From Tepidisphaeraceae bacterium (lineage in GTDB: Bacteria; Planctomycetota; Phycisphaerae; Tepidisphaerales; Tepidisphaeraceae): a stretch of 64,000 nucleotides of DNA. A program made the position numbers and the translations under genes. The notes beneath the pieces are model-generated. The model saw only the letters and a list, made by a program, of their open reading frames with translations. It was not told where the DNA came from and ran no database searches. Of this stretch, positions 1 to 9,067 are shown in pieces. Each line of letters starts with the position of its first letter. Positions within the stretch are counted from its first letter, which is position 1. The stretch lies in assembly GCA_035998445.1 (NCBI GenBank), contig DASYHQ010000013.1:1-64000 (forward strand). The letters are read 5' to 3'.

Positions 1-343
1 CGCCGCGTCGCCGCCGCCCGGTCGAGGCGACCGGGTGGGCCTTGACCGTCGTGGCGTCGAGCTGCACCTCGTCCAGGTCGGGGTCGCCGGTCGCGCGGGC
101 GATGCGCTCCCACACGCCGGCGGCACACCAGCGGTCGAAGCGTTTGCGGACGGTGTCGTGCTTGCCGAACCGGCCGGGCAGGTCCGCCCAGGGGACGCCG
201 GTCTTGAGCACGTAGACGACGGCGTTGACGAAAAGGCGGTTGTCGCCGGCCGTGCGGCCGGGGTCGGACTTCTTGCCGGGCAACAGCGGCTCGATCTTCG
301 CCCACTGGGCGTCGGTCAACTCGTGGCGGTGGCGATGGGCCAT
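1..343 (-). CDS. IS5-family transposase, N-terminal part (runs off the window)
   Basis: Reading the minus strand from an ATG at 343 gives about 114 codons beginning [20 protein letters not shown] and continuing through [40 protein letters not shown] and [14 protein letters not shown]. This is the typical DUF4096-type N-terminal region and the first DDE aspartate neighbourhood (LDATTVKAH) of IS5-family transposases. A strong ribosome binding site (AAGGAGG) lies about 5 nt upstream. The rest of the gene, including the remaining DDE residues, lies beyond position 1. The product would cut and paste its own element. Confidence 0.9.
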   Translation of the reverse strand, partial: MAHRHRHELTDAQWAKIEPLLPGKKSDPGRTAGDNRLFVNAVVYVLKTGVPWADLPGRFGKHDTVRKRFDRWCAAGVWERIARATGDPDLDEVQLDATTVKAHPVASTGRRRRG

Positions 344-417
344 CAGGTCCTCCTTGACGGAGGACATCATCGACGAAACGAGCCGAAAGCGCGAGGATGA
401 ATGTCCGTGCTACCTAG
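1..417. mobile_element. IS5-like insertion element, one end visible
   Basis: The transposase N-terminus sits close to one end of the element. The end itself is inferred, not proven. Just outside the promoter side of the transposase, at 414-417, is a CTAG, the kind of target preferred by many IS5-group elements. The reading frame of the neighbouring membrane-protein gene stops making sense about there. The other terminus and any target duplication lie outside the window. Confidence 0.5.
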
Positions 418-756
418 AGAGCGCGCCCGGCCGAGCGAATCGCCGACGTAGTACGACGCCGGGCGTGCGAACCACTGCTCCGGGTCGCTCACGATCTCGT
501 GATGCTCCGGGTCGGCTGAGCGGATCGCCAGACCCGGGGGCGGTGCGAACGTGTATAGATAAGCGAACGAGCCGCACTCCAAGGCGACCGCGCCGTTGGA
601 CACGGTGACCGCGGCGCAGCGATGGTTCGTTCCGCCAGTGTAACGGGCGTAGGTGACCAAGTCTGTGCGGTGATAGCTACGGGCCCACAGTCCGCCGATA
701 CAGATCAGCAGGAGTAGCGACATCCCCATCCGAATGCCCGAATTTCGACGTGTCAT
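418..756 (-). pseudogene. small membrane protein, 3' end cut off by the IS element
   Basis: From ATG 756 the minus strand encodes MTRRNSGIRMGMSLLLLICI, a short basic N-terminus followed by one hydrophobic segment. A soluble region of about 90 residues follows, containing SYHRTDLVTYARY, VTVSNGAVALECGSFAYLY and HHEIVSDPEQWFARPASYYV. Small single-spanning proteins of this layout are common in planctomycete genomes and have no known function. The frame then runs into the IS end (after roughly position 418) and finishes in IS-derived codons, so the natural C-terminus is missing. A longer in-frame extension upstream exists but lacks protein-like composition. Confidence 0.5.
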
Positions 757-1256
757 ACCGTAAACGCGAGCCCGCGGGGACGTCGTGCGACGGACGCGGG
801 AGACCACGCCCGCCATCGTAGCGTCTCGGCCGGGAGGGGACAGGGGGAAATGAGCGCCGCGTTTCGACGCAGTGCTTGGGTAGCCTGCTGCCCGCCTAGT
901 GGCGAGCGGCTGCACTCGCTCGGAGAAGCCGTGCCCCGACGACATGAATCCGGACGGTTCCCGGACGGGGCACCCGTGTAGAACCGCCGACGGTAGGCAA
1001 GGCTCTCGTCCCAACGGACGGGCGAGCGGGCCTTGGTCAGCCGCTCGACCAGCGTCCACGTCTCTTAACAGGAGGGCGGGATGAGCTTTGCGATGCAGCT
1101 GGAATGGGGACTCGGTGCCGCAGTGCAGGTGGTCCCGGCCCGCGCGAAACCAGTAGCCGCCGCGCGGTGCCAGCGCCTCGGCTCGAAGTTCTCACTTGTG
1201 AAAGCCATCGCAAATCTTATCAGTCCCTTCATCCTGCGAAACATTAGCACGCTACA
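757..1256. other. non-coding or decayed stretch
   Basis: No convincing gene was seen. Open frames here lack ribosome binding sites and recognisable domains. The 1081-1200 part could be a worn gene remnant, but I could not assign it. Confidence 0.4.
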
Positions 1257-1280
1257 TTTCCGTTCGTCGGAAACCGAACG
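1257..1280. promoter_or_regulatory. overlapping inverted repeats upstream of a pseudopilin remnant
   Basis: TTTCCG (1257-1262) pairs with CGGAAA (1268-1273). Overlapping it, CGTTCG (1261-1266) pairs with CGAACG (1275-1280). The site ends 11 nt before the GTG start at 1292, with a GAAGGAA ribosome site between. The position suits an operator or a leader hairpin. Confidence 0.35.
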
Positions 1281-1291
1281 AAGGAATTATC

Positions 1292-1648
1292 GTGCGCAAA
1301 GCATCAAGAGACACTGGGAACGGCTTCACGCTTGTGGAGCTGCTGGTCGTCATCGGAATAATAGCGTTGTTGATCGGAATACTTCTACCTGCGAGACGGG
1401 CCCGGGAAGCCGCAAATCAGGTAAAGTGCGCGGCAAACATGCGGTCGGCCTTGCAGGCGCTACACCGGCCTCGCGGATCGTTTATGCATCGCCATCCTTT
1501 GCGCCCGATCGGAGGGCGCTATCGTTTTTCCTGGAGTTGTTTCAGCACGAGCCCCCAAGCCGCCAGCATCAACTCGTCGCGCGGCAATCTACCGCACGGC
1601 CCAGACGCGGGCAGCGGCGGTCACGGTAGCCTGGCGCAGGCAGGCTGA
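1292..1648 (+). pseudogene. pseudopilin-like protein, truncated after the N-terminal helix
   Basis: From a GTG preceded by GAAGGAA the frame gives a short basic leader and then the class III prepilin signal [20 protein letters not shown], which is cleaved and methylated at G/F. An amphipathic helix ([20 protein letters not shown]) follows. After about residue 58 the sequence stops resembling the family: there is no globular domain and no H-Xn-DG tail, whereas intact relatives in this window are 285-305 residues. The rest of the frame runs into an unrelated minus-strand PEP-CTERM fragment. I read it as a 3'-deleted remnant. The sorting signal is intact, so a short peptide could still be made. 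Confidence 0.7.
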
Positions 1649-1857
1649 GCGTCGCAGGATCGGGCACCGCCGTGGCCGTCAGCGTGATGGGCGTGCCGGC
1701 CAACGGGCCGCCGTTGCTCGTGCCCGTGCGGACCGTGTTGTCCTCACGATAGAGCGCCCCCGCAGCGGCGTTGCGCGCACGATAGTTGATGTCGGTTGAT
1801 CCCAAGGCACCTGTCACCTGGAACGTCAGTGTGGCAATTTGGAAGTTGGTTCCCGAC
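1589..1857 (-). pseudogene. C-terminal fragment of a PEP-CTERM protein, frameshifted
   Basis: The minus strand from about 1857 reads GTNFQIATLTFQVTGALGST, then TGTSNGGPLAGTPITLTATA and VPDPATLSL, which is the VPEP-type sorting motif. The expected hydrophobic segment and basic tail are split by a frameshift: the neighbouring frame supplies [13 protein letters not shown] followed by a stop at 1589-1591. The 5' part of the gene is absent because the sequence switches at about 1857 to an unrelated plus-strand PEP-CTERM fragment. It is non-functional as it stands. Confidence 0.7.
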
Positions 1858-2837
1858 TAGGCGCTCAGGCTGGCGAGAACAGCCCCGCGATCGCCAATTT
1901 GTATGCGCAGCGGAACCGCAACGCATATGTCGACCGGCCAGAGTACGCGTGGTCAGTCTTCGCCGACCAACAGAACGACACTCGGCTGTCGGTCACGACG
2001 CCGGACGCCAACGGCGCGTCGACAGCGAACGTGAACCTAGGTCGCGTGCTGCGCAACGCGCCTGTGCCGGTGGCGCAGAATGTAACGCTGACGAAGGCGG
2101 GCGTTGACGGCACTTACTACAGTGTGACGACCAGCGGCGCCGCGACCAGCAGCGTCACTGGACGGAACAACGCGTTCGCGATGGACGCAACTGGTACTCG
2201 TAACCTCACCGTTGGCTTGAGCACGTCGACCAGCACGGCTGGGCATAAATCTGGCACAGTAGTCGTCGACAACCTCGACGTCACAAATCAGGGCGGCGTT
2301 GGTCGCGGTGCCAATGACGGGAATGATGCGGTCAACATCAGCCTTGCCGTGCTGTCAGCATCCAACTCGAGCTTCTCGACATCCGAAAGCGACTCGCTCT
2401 CGCTCGACTTCGGCACGATTCCCCTTGGTGGGTCGGCTGATGCGCAGGGGTTCTCCATTGTCAATCTTGCGTCTTCGCTGGGCGTTGATCTGACAGCCGG
2501 ACTGGACTTCGACTTGGTCGTGGGCACCGGCGATGTCGATGCGTTCTCGCTGGGCGACCTTGGCACCTTCGCGAATCTGAAGGCCGGCGGATCGAATGCT
2601 TATCTCGCACATTTTGATACCACGTCTGCCGGTGTGTTTGATGCCACTTACACGCTGCTGTTTTCCGACGAGAACCTTCCGGGCACGGTAGGTACAACGT
2701 CGCTCACCTTGAACCTGACCGGTGAGGTGGCAGCCGTCCCGGAACCTGCTGCGATTGGGATCGCTTCTTTGGCAGCCTTGGGCGCTTTGCGTCGTCGTCT
2801 GAACGATCATGTTATGCCGGTAAAGGGAGCAAAGTGA
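1839..2837 (+). CDS. PEP-CTERM protein lacking its N-terminus
   Basis: The frame encodes a long Ser/Thr/Gly/Asn-rich beta-type extracellular domain and ends with VPEPAAIGIASLAALGALRR, a canonical PEP-CTERM signal: VPEP motif, hydrophobic helix and arginines. Such proteins are cut and anchored or released at the surface by an exosortase. No signal peptide can be found. The protein-like sequence begins abruptly near 1860, where it meets the opposite-facing PEP-CTERM fragment, and the only start (TTG, 1839) lies inside that fragment. The gene has therefore lost its promoter and secretion signal and is probably silent. It ends 10 nt before the response-regulator gene. Confidence 0.65.
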   Translation: MEVGSRLGAQAGENSPAIANLYAQRNRNAYVDRPEYAWSVFADQQNDTRLSVTTPDANGASTANVNLGRVLRNAPVPVAQNVTLTKAGVDGTYYSVTTSGAATSSVTGRNNAFAMDATGTRNLTVGLSTSTSTAGHKSGTVVVDNLDVTNQGGVGRGANDGNDAVNISLAVLSASNSSFSTSESDSLSLDFGTIPLGGSADAQGFSIVNLASSLGVDLTAGLDFDLVVGTGDVDAFSLGDLGTFANLKAGGSNAYLAHFDTTSAGVFDATYTLLFSDENLPGTVGTTSLTLNLTGEVAAVPEPAAIGIASLAALGALRRRLNDHVMPVKGAK

Positions 2838-2847
2838 GCGGTCTCAA

Positions 2848-3543
2848 ATGAGGACGGTCGCAAGGCAGACAATATCCATCGCGATCTTCTATACGTACGG
2901 CAAATTGGCGTCACAACTGCGCCGATCGAATCCGCCCTTCAACATTGTGGAGCGGACCGGTCCCGTATCTGGTCCACCGAGCGGCGCGGAACTTCACGCC
3001 TCGGTGGTGTTGATCGGTACGGACATTGCCTTCGGGTCGACGCTCCGTCTCTGCGAAGCATTCCGCTCGCGCTCCAAGACAACGCGCAGGCGAGTAGTGG
3101 TGTTGTTGTCTGACCCGACGACCGAGCATGTCGCTCTTGCGTACTCTGCAGGAGCGTCGGACGTACGCGAGGCGCCGCGAACGGCTCGCGGGCTGATCAA
3201 CCTCATCGATGCGGTGCGCCAGCGGGCGGTCAACGGAACGGATGAACAACCGCAAGTCGTTCGTATCGGTGCCCTCACGATCGTCGCCGAAAGCTATGTC
3301 GTGAAGTTGGAAGGCACCACGGTCAGCCTAACCGCAGGTGAGTATCGGGCGTTGTGGCAGTTGGCGATATACGCCGGCAAAGCAGTACCGGCCGATCGTC
3401 TACTCACCGGTGAACTCTCCTCAGAGATCGGTAGTGGCGTTCAGTCCGTGCGGACGTTCATCTTCTCGCTAAGGCGAAAGCTCGGCCGCCACGCACGACA
3501 ATTGCAAACCGTACGTAACGTCGGATACGCCTTGGTTGAATAA
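2848..3543 (+). CDS. OmpR/PhoB-type DNA-binding regulator with a degenerate receiver domain
   Basis: This 231-residue protein has a C-terminal winged helix (about 132-231). Its signature elements are RIGALTIVAESYVVKLEGT, the LTAGEYRALWQLAIYAGK helix, the recognition region VRTFIFSLRRKL, and the closing wing TVRNVGYALVE. The N-terminal 120 residues have the length and alternating pattern of a receiver, but the usual acidic pair near the start is absent. The lysine-proline after strand 5 is replaced (SDVREAPRT). Phosphorylation control is therefore doubtful. No histidine kinase is nearby, and PEP-CTERM genes lie on both sides. The ATG at 2848 has only a weak ribosome site. It looks intact amid decayed neighbours. 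Confidence 0.8.
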   Translation: MRTVARQTISIAIFYTYGKLASQLRRSNPPFNIVERTGPVSGPPSGAELHASVVLIGTDIAFGSTLRLCEAFRSRSKTTRRRVVVLLSDPTTEHVALAYSAGASDVREAPRTARGLINLIDAVRQRAVNGTDEQPQVVRIGALTIVAESYVVKLEGTTVSLTAGEYRALWQLAIYAGKAVPADRLLTGELSSEIGSGVQSVRTFIFSLRRKLGRHARQLQTVRNVGYALVE

Positions 3544-3746
3544 GTTTCAAGAATGACTCGTTGAGATGATGAGAAAGTGGCCTAACAAACTCTTCATCCC
3601 AATTGGCTGCAAAACTGATATTCGCACAATCTGCATCACGTAGAACTACGCCTAAGTTGACGGCACCGTTTGTCACAACATCGGCGCGCCGCCCCTCGGC
3701 GCACACGAACAAATCACCCCATTACTGGGGAGAAAGCAGAAGCATC

Positions 3747-4281
3747 ATGGTCAAGTTACCTCTCCTACTCGCCGCCGCAGTGGTGATCGTTTCCGTAGGT
3801 GCCGCAGGCACCGCGACGGCCGCTTATACGATCAGCGCGACGGGCGTCCCAACAGTGGAGCAGTTCACCAACTTCGCAGGCACCTCGGCTCCAAGCAATT
3901 GGACGGTTGCAGGCACGGGGTCGTTTGCCTGGCGCGGCCAGAACGACGGAGCTGCCAACACGAACGGCGGCTACTCATATGGCGCCGCATCGTCCACCGA
4001 TCGCTCGGTGGGCTTTCTGGCTAGCAGCTCGTCGACCACGAGCGCGACGGCCATCGCCACGTACGCGAACGGTACAGGTAAGACCGCCAACTCGATCGAG
4101 CTGAAGTACGATGCAGAATTATGGCGGGTCGGCGGTCGTGCGAGCACCTTTGACGTGGCTCGCGTTCGACAACGTCAGCGTTAAGTTGGATAGCAACGAG
4201 GTCGCAGTGCCAGTGCCTTCTGCCGTTGGCATCCTCGGCCTTGGGTGCATCGCTGCACTCCGTCGCTTACGGCGCGCGTAG
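3747..4281 (+). pseudogene. PEP-CTERM protein with internal deletion and frameshift
   Basis: ATG 3747 starts a clear signal peptide (MVKLPLLLAAAVVIVSVGAA, cleavage after ATA-A). About 100 residues of beta-rich secreted domain follow (SNWTVAGTGSFAWRGQNDGA and SVGFLASSSSTTSATAIATY). Around 4130-4155 the frame is lost and the original one stops at 4184. The neighbouring frame continues WLAFDNVSVKLDSNEVAVPV, then PSAVGILGLGCIAALRRLRR and a stop at 4281, which is a PEP-CTERM-like tail. The jump from RASTFDV straight to WLAFDNVSVKL suggests that a central piece was deleted together with the frameshift. Confidence 0.7.
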
Positions 4282-4315
4282 TACTTGCCGTCTGAACACG
4301 GACCAAACCGACGTC

Positions 4316-4353
4316 GGCGGGATTTCACGTGCATGCGGCACGGAAATCCCGCC
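4316..4353. terminator. stem-loop after the PEP-CTERM pseudogene
   Basis: GGCGGGATTTC (4316-4326) pairs perfectly with GAAATCCCGCC (4343-4353) around a 16-nt loop, 35 nt after the stop codon. No T-run follows, so termination strength is uncertain. Confidence 0.45.
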
Positions 4354-4519
4354 GTGTCGTCTTGTCCAAGTTGCATTTCAAGCATAGCAGGCGCCTTGGT
4401 GCGGCCCACGAGCATCCGGGCCGCACCGACCTCGGACGCGCGGCGTTGGCCGTCGTGGACTGGTGCTCAAGGTGCCTGCCCGTAGATGACCGGCGAGGCA
4501 GATTGCCTGTGACGGTCGT

Positions 4520-4936
4520 TCAAAATTGTGCGCCGCTCATGGCCTGCATGAATGCAAGCGGATTCCAGTATTCGCGGTATTTGACGATCAGTCCGTCCTT
4601 GAAGGTTACGAACGTGGCGTAGCTCATCTCGTATGCATTGCCGTTCGTCAGTACCTCGCCGGAGGCGCTCCATTCAGCGATGGCGACATTCGGGTCATCC
4701 GTCGAGTAGAGGCGAAGGTGGGGGATCGAACGAACATTGATGACGCTCGGGTAGTTGCGCAGATAGTTGTAAAGCGCCTCACGGCCTTCCAAGCGGCGTG
4801 GCGAGCCTTCGGGCGCAAACGGAAACTCTGCTACGACATCGTCGGCACAGAGCAGCGACCAACCGTTCATGTCCTTGGCAAGAAACGTATCGAGGCTGTG
4901 ACGCAAGCGTTCGACTGCGAAAGGGAAGTTGCTCAC
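4520..4936 (-). CDS. SnoaL-like / NTF2-fold protein
   Basis: I place the start at GTG 4936 because AAGGAGCT lies about 5 nt upstream; a longer frame to 4993 overlaps the upstream gene end. The roughly 138-residue product begins VSNFPFAVERLRHSLDTFLA. It has the helix-then-curved-sheet pattern of SnoaL-like proteins: KDMNGWSLLCADDVVAEFPF, EGREALYNYLRNYPS, VAIAEWSASGEV and a closing KDGLIVKYREYWNPLAF. Such folds act as small isomerases, hydrolases or ligand binders, and the substrate cannot be told from sequence. It is the last gene of a minus-strand run after an amidohydrolase (53-nt gap) and an AraC regulator, which suggests a shared small-molecule pathway. Confidence 0.8.
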   Translation of the reverse strand: MSNFPFAVERLRHSLDTFLAKDMNGWSLLCADDVVAEFPFAPEGSPRRLEGREALYNYLRNYPSVINVRSIPHLRLYSTDDPNVAIAEWSASGEVLTNGNAYEMSYATFVTFKDGLIVKYREYWNPLAFMQAMSGAQF

Positions 4937-4989
4937 TTGAAGCTCCTTATTTGCGGCCCCTCTTCTACCGGACCCGCACCTGCGCCCGT

Positions 4990-6759
4990 TCACCGGGCTC
5001 CGTGGTAGCCGCCGTAGTGTTTGATGGGTGACCAGGCGGGGAGGATGTCGGGTAAGGTCGGTGCGATGCCGCTGTAGTCGCCCGCTCCGAACACCACCTT
5101 TCCATCCATGACGGTCAGGACGGCGGAGATGGACTTGATCTCATCTTCCGGCACGGCGAAGTAGTCCCGGTCGAGCAGAGCGAGATCTGCCAGGTTGCCC
5201 GGGGCGATCATCCCCATCTCGGCTTCGGCATTTATGAACCACGCGGCCCCGCGTGTGAACAGCTTCAACGCCTCGACGCGGGTGAGCCGATTGTCGTCGG
5301 CGAGCACCTGAGACCCGGAGACGGAGCATCCGGAGACCGCCCAGTACATCGCGACCCAGGGGTTGTAGGTCGAGGCCCGGAAGGCGTCCGTCGTCAGGGC
5401 GAGCGGGATGCCGCTGTCGACGAGCTGGCGCAGGCGCGGCGTTACCAGCGCCTTCTCACGGCTGTAGGTCTTGATAAAGCCGTCTCCGTGCAAGGCCATC
5501 TTGGGGTCCAGCGCGATCCCGCCGCCGAGCGCCTTCACCCTCGCGATATTCTCCGGCGTGATGGTCTCGGCGTGCTCGATGCTCCACTTCAGGCCGTCGA
5601 GCGGCACCGTCCTGTTCATCTCCTCAAGAGCGTCGAGGAACGGCGTGATGTTCTCGTTGTAGCTGATGTGCATGCGGAAGGGGATCCGCCGTTTGACCAG
5701 CTTGGCGATGTCCTGCACGACGTGTCGCCGGATCCGTTTCGGATCGAGGATTACTGCGGGTCGGTCGAAGTTCTCGTGATCGTGTACTTCCGCCTCCAGC
5801 GCTTTGGCGCCTCGATACACGTGGCCATGGGCAACGGACGGGTGCAGGTTCTGCCCGGGGCTCATGAGCGACTTTCGCGTGATGGCGTCGAGTTCGGCAT
5901 CCACCATGCTGGCGCTGCCGAACTGCATGTCCACGAAGGCGAGTCGCAGGTTGAAACGATTGTCGCGCATGAGGACCTGGGCGGTGACATGGGCGTCGGG
6001 ATAGCCCCTGCTGCCACAATCGAAGACGGATGTGACGCCGAAACGGTTCAGGCCGTGGACGGTTTGGATTAACGAGCTTAGTTGCTCGTCGAAGGAGGGC
6101 TGTGGGACGAGCGTTTCCAGCGCGAGAAACCCGAACGTGTCGCCATAGACGACGCCCGTGCGATTGCCCTGGCCGTCCTTCTCGAACTCGATGACCTGCA
6201 AGTTGGGAAACCGATCCGTGCCCACGCCGAGCGAATCCATCGCCAGGCCATTCAGGAAGACGCGGTTGTAGGCGTATTGAACGTAAAGGGGGCGGTTGGG
6301 CACGGCACGGCGGAGATCGTCCATCGTCGGGAATCGATTCTCTTCGAACTGGTACGGCGACCAGCCGCCGATCACTTTGACCCAGTGCCCCTCGGGCGTC
6401 CGCTTGGCCTGCTCGCTCAGCATGGCGAGCGCCCGGCTCAGCGAGGGCACGCCGTCCCACCTGACGTTGTAGTTGTAGTTGGCCTCGTTGAGCAGGTGAA
6501 TGTGTGCGTCGCTGATGCCCGGGATCAGTCGACGCCCCCCCGCGTCGATGATCCGGGTGCTGGCGTTCTTCAGGTCCAGGATCTCGTTGTCAGTACCCAC
6601 CGCATAGATGCGGCCCTTCGTGACCGCCAAGGCGGACGCTTCGGGCTGCGCGAGATTGCCCGTGTAGATCCTGGCATTAAACACGATCAGGTCCGCGCCG
6701 GGCTGCTCCTGCGTGGACGGCTCAAACACCCCCGCGACCTCGTTTTGCACGCTCTTCAT
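4990..6759 (-). CDS. amidohydrolase family protein (YtcJ-like)
   Basis: The ATG at 6759 is preferred because AAAGGAGA sits just upstream; an in-frame extension to 6822 has no such site. The 589-residue protein matches long YtcJ-type metal-dependent amidohydrolases. It has an N-terminal small beta domain (DLIVFNARIYTGN), the HxH metal ligands in GISDAHIHLLNE, downstream histidines in FRMHISYNENITP and WSIEHAETITPENIARVKAL, and the catalytic aspartate in LALTTDAFRAS. A C-terminal return to the beta domain follows (APGNLADLALLDRDYF). No signal peptide is present. It should hydrolyse an amide or cyclic amide; the substrate is unknown. It is flanked in the same direction by an AraC regulator and a SnoaL-like gene. 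Confidence 0.9.
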   Translation of the reverse strand: MKSVQNEVAGVFEPSTQEQPGADLIVFNARIYTGNLAQPEASALAVTKGRIYAVGTDNEILDLKNASTRIIDAGGRRLIPGISDAHIHLLNEANYNYNVRWDGVPSLSRALAMLSEQAKRTPEGHWVKVIGGWSPYQFEENRFPTMDDLRRAVPNRPLYVQYAYNRVFLNGLAMDSLGVGTDRFPNLQVIEFEKDGQGNRTGVVYGDTFGFLALETLVPQPSFDEQLSSLIQTVHGLNRFGVTSVFDCGSRGYPDAHVTAQVLMRDNRFNLRLAFVDMQFGSASMVDAELDAITRKSLMSPGQNLHPSVAHGHVYRGAKALEAEVHDHENFDRPAVILDPKRIRRHVVQDIAKLVKRRIPFRMHISYNENITPFLDALEEMNRTVPLDGLKWSIEHAETITPENIARVKALGGGIALDPKMALHGDGFIKTYSREKALVTPRLRQLVDSGIPLALTTDAFRASTYNPWVAMYWAVSGCSVSGSQVLADDNRLTRVEALKLFTRGAAWFINAEAEMGMIAPGNLADLALLDRDYFAVPEDEIKSISAVLTVMDGKVVFGAGDYSGIAPTLPDILPAWSPIKHYGGYHGAR

Positions 6760-6888
6760 CGCGTTCTCCTTTGGAGCGCGGTACTTGGTTCGACACCGCG
6801 ACCCCGCGTTGTCTGCGCGCAAAAGTAAATGATGAAACCCGACGGGTATCGGCGGTTCCTGCTTATTTTTCGGCGGTTCTTGCCGACT

Positions 6889-7806
6889 TCAGGCGAATCG
6901 GCTGGGGGTGACGCCGACGACCCGCTTGAAGTGCCGGGTGAGTTGGGTCTGATCGCTGAAGCCGACTTCGACCGCGACCTGGGCGAGCGAGAGCTGCCGC
7001 GCGGCGATGAGCCGCTTGGCGCGCTCGACGCGCTGGTGGATGACGAACTGGTGCGGCGGCAGACCAGTCGTTTGTTTGAACAGCCGGGCGAAGTGGAACT
7101 CGCTCAGTTGGGCGACGGCGGCGAGATCGGCCAGCGCGAAGTTCTGGTCGAGGTGGGCGTCGATGTACTCCTGCACCGCCCGCAGCGCGGGCCGCGCCAG
7201 GCGGCCGCCGGGCTTGCGGGCAAACTCCTTAGTGGAGGGCCCGTTCGCCATCTGCCGGATAAGATGCACGACCAGCACGTTCGCCAGCGACTCGGCACAC
7301 AGCCGCCCGCCCTGCCCGCCGGTGAACAGCTCATTGCGAAGGGCCTTGAGGGTGTCGAGCACCGCGGGGCTGGATCGGTCGTAGTAACGGGCCGGAAAAT
7401 GAACGCGGGCCGGGTCGAGATCGAACGCCTCTTCGGCCACCTTGGCGACCAAGGCCGGAGACAATTGAAATTGGTTCGATTCGAAGGCGCCCTGCCACCG
7501 CCATCGACTCGCGATTCGGGGCGGCATGAGCGTCACCGAATGCGGCAAGCCGTTCCCCTCATAGCGGGCATCGTCGCAACGGTGATCGACGCGTTCCGGC
7601 ACCTTATCGACCTGCAGGGCGAGGAACAGACTTTCGAGGGGCGGGTGAACGAGCTCGCTTGCGGACACCTGCGGGTCGTGTTCGGCTCGCAGTCCACTCC
7701 AGCCGAGCGCCGCGCTCGAGTGCGAGAACCGGAAGGGGATGTGCCCCAGCCGGCCGTCGGGGGTCAGCGAAGGCCGAGGCTTCAGTGGACGGACCGTATG
7801 CGTCAT
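6889..7806 (-). CDS. AraC-family transcriptional regulator
   Basis: This is a 305-residue protein with an unassigned N-terminal ligand region (about 1-200) and a C-terminal double helix-turn-helix (about 205-305). The HTH pieces are [53 protein letters not shown] and [20 protein letters not shown], ending VGVTPSRF, all textbook AraC. AGGA lies about 10 nt before the ATG. It is transcribed towards the amidohydrolase gene, 129 nt away, so it probably controls that gene. The N-terminal region has no recognisable cupin motif. Confidence 0.9.
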   Translation of the reverse strand: MTHTVRPLKPRPSLTPDGRLGHIPFRFSHSSAALGWSGLRAEHDPQVSASELVHPPLESLFLALQVDKVPERVDHRCDDARYEGNGLPHSVTLMPPRIASRWRWQGAFESNQFQLSPALVAKVAEEAFDLDPARVHFPARYYDRSSPAVLDTLKALRNELFTGGQGGRLCAESLANVLVVHLIRQMANGPSTKEFARKPGGRLARPALRAVQEYIDAHLDQNFALADLAAVAQLSEFHFARLFKQTTGLPPHQFVIHQRVERAKRLIAARQLSLAQVAVEVGFSDQTQLTRHFKRVVGVTPSRFA

Positions 7807-7934
7807 AACGCACCATTCCTGGCGAACGCCTTATTCCGCATGATGATCTGACATTCACTGGCCGCGGCCCCGCCGACGGCTCTCGATCTACGATAGAGGC
7901 TCCCCGGCTGCGGTCCAGTGCAGCGGCGGGCGGG

Positions 7935-8105
7935 TTAGCCTGCCCCCGAGATCCGCCAGACTGAAAGCGCCACACAGACTAACGCCGCCAACAGGGCGAG
8001 AACAACCCGGACGAAATACAGTCCGCCGCAGACGGGTGACTCTGCGAGGGCAACAAACTGACCGTCCCGACGCGGGAACCGTCGGAGCCGGGTCACCTTC
8101 ACCAA
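7935..8105 (-). pseudogene. possible C-terminal fragment of an unrecognised membrane protein
   Basis: The minus strand reads KVTRLRRFPRRDGQFVALAE, then a strongly hydrophobic stretch (FVRVVLALLAALVCVALSV) and a stop at 7935. It is open upstream only into the oppositely oriented AlkZ/YcaQ-type fragment, so any original 5' end has been lost at about 8105. The hydrophobic run gives it some credibility, but no family was recognised. Confidence 0.3.
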
Positions 8106-8112
8106 GTGCCCC

Positions 8113-8949
8113 GTACTGAAGCAGGTCGTGGCCCGGATCCGACGGGAGGGCCCGCTCATGTCGCGGGACTTCGACGACGACCCGTACGACCGCGAGCGGG
8201 GCGGCTGGTGGGACTGGAAGCCGGCCAAGGCCATCTTCGAACACCTGTGGCGCACCGGCACGCTCGCCGTGTCGGACCCGCGAGGGTACCGGAAGGTCTA
8301 CGATTTGGCCGAGCGATCGATCCGCCTCCACGCGGCGCCGCCAATGGATCGAGACGCCTTCGTTGACTGGGCTTGTTCTACGGCCCTGGAACGGCTGGGG
8401 GTGGCGACGCCGGCCGAGCTCGCCGCCTTCTACCGGGTCGTCGACGTCGCGGACGCGCGGGCTTGGGTGCGGTCGCGTTTGCAGGCCGGGGCCGTGTTCC
8501 CGGTCGAGGTGGAGGGGCGCATTGCGATCGCACACAGCGACGTGCGACGGCGCCTGGGGCGGCTCGGCGAACCGCTACAGGAACGCGTGCGGTTCCTGGC
8601 GCCGTTAGACCCCCTAGTGCGTGACCGGGCGCGGGCGGAGCGGCTGTTTGGGTTCCACTATCGGTTCGAGGCGTTCGTGCCCGAGGCGAAGCGGGTTTAC
8701 GGCTACTACGTGCTGCCCATCCTCGTTGGCGACCGGCTCGTCGGCCGGACCGACGCAAAGTTCGACCGCGCCGCGGACGTCCTGCGGCTGCGCGTCATGC
8801 CGTGGGAGCAGGGGTTCAGCGTCACGCCGGCGTTACGCGCGGCCTTCGAGGCTGCCGCCGACCGGCTGCGGCAGTTCGTCGGTGCGGCGCGAGTGGACGT
8901 GACCGGAAAAGCCGGTTCGCGCCACCCCTTCCGCCCGCCAACCCGATAG
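8113..8949 (+). pseudogene. winged-helix AlkZ/YcaQ-family protein, 5'-truncated
   Basis: The frame carries the C-terminal two thirds of a YcaQ/AlkZ-like protein: RREGPLMSRDFDD, GGWWDWKPAKAIFEHLWRTG, VYDLAERSI, VRFLAPLDPLVRDR, the conserved YGYYVLPILVGDRLVGRTDA and VLRLRVMPWEQGF. The family removes alkylated or cross-linked bases from DNA. Full-length members are near 400 residues, and the catalytic Gln-x-Gln region lies in the missing N-terminal part. The open frame simply begins at about 8113 next to an unrelated opposite-strand fragment, so only weak GTG/ATG starts (8128, 8158) are available. Loss of the catalytic half makes repair activity unlikely. Confidence 0.75.
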
Positions 8950-9067
8950 TTAACAGATGGATAGGGGACCTCGCGCCGTGCGAGCGTCCACTGACAATCT
9001 GTTGCCAGGCAACTCACCCGTCAAAAAGGGAAGGTCGTTGCGGGCATCGCCTCCACCCGGAGTACCG

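Noticed and set aside
5488-6828. plus-strand frames of 194 and 248 codons
   Set aside because: Antisense shadows of the amidohydrolase gene, which has all its metal-binding motifs.
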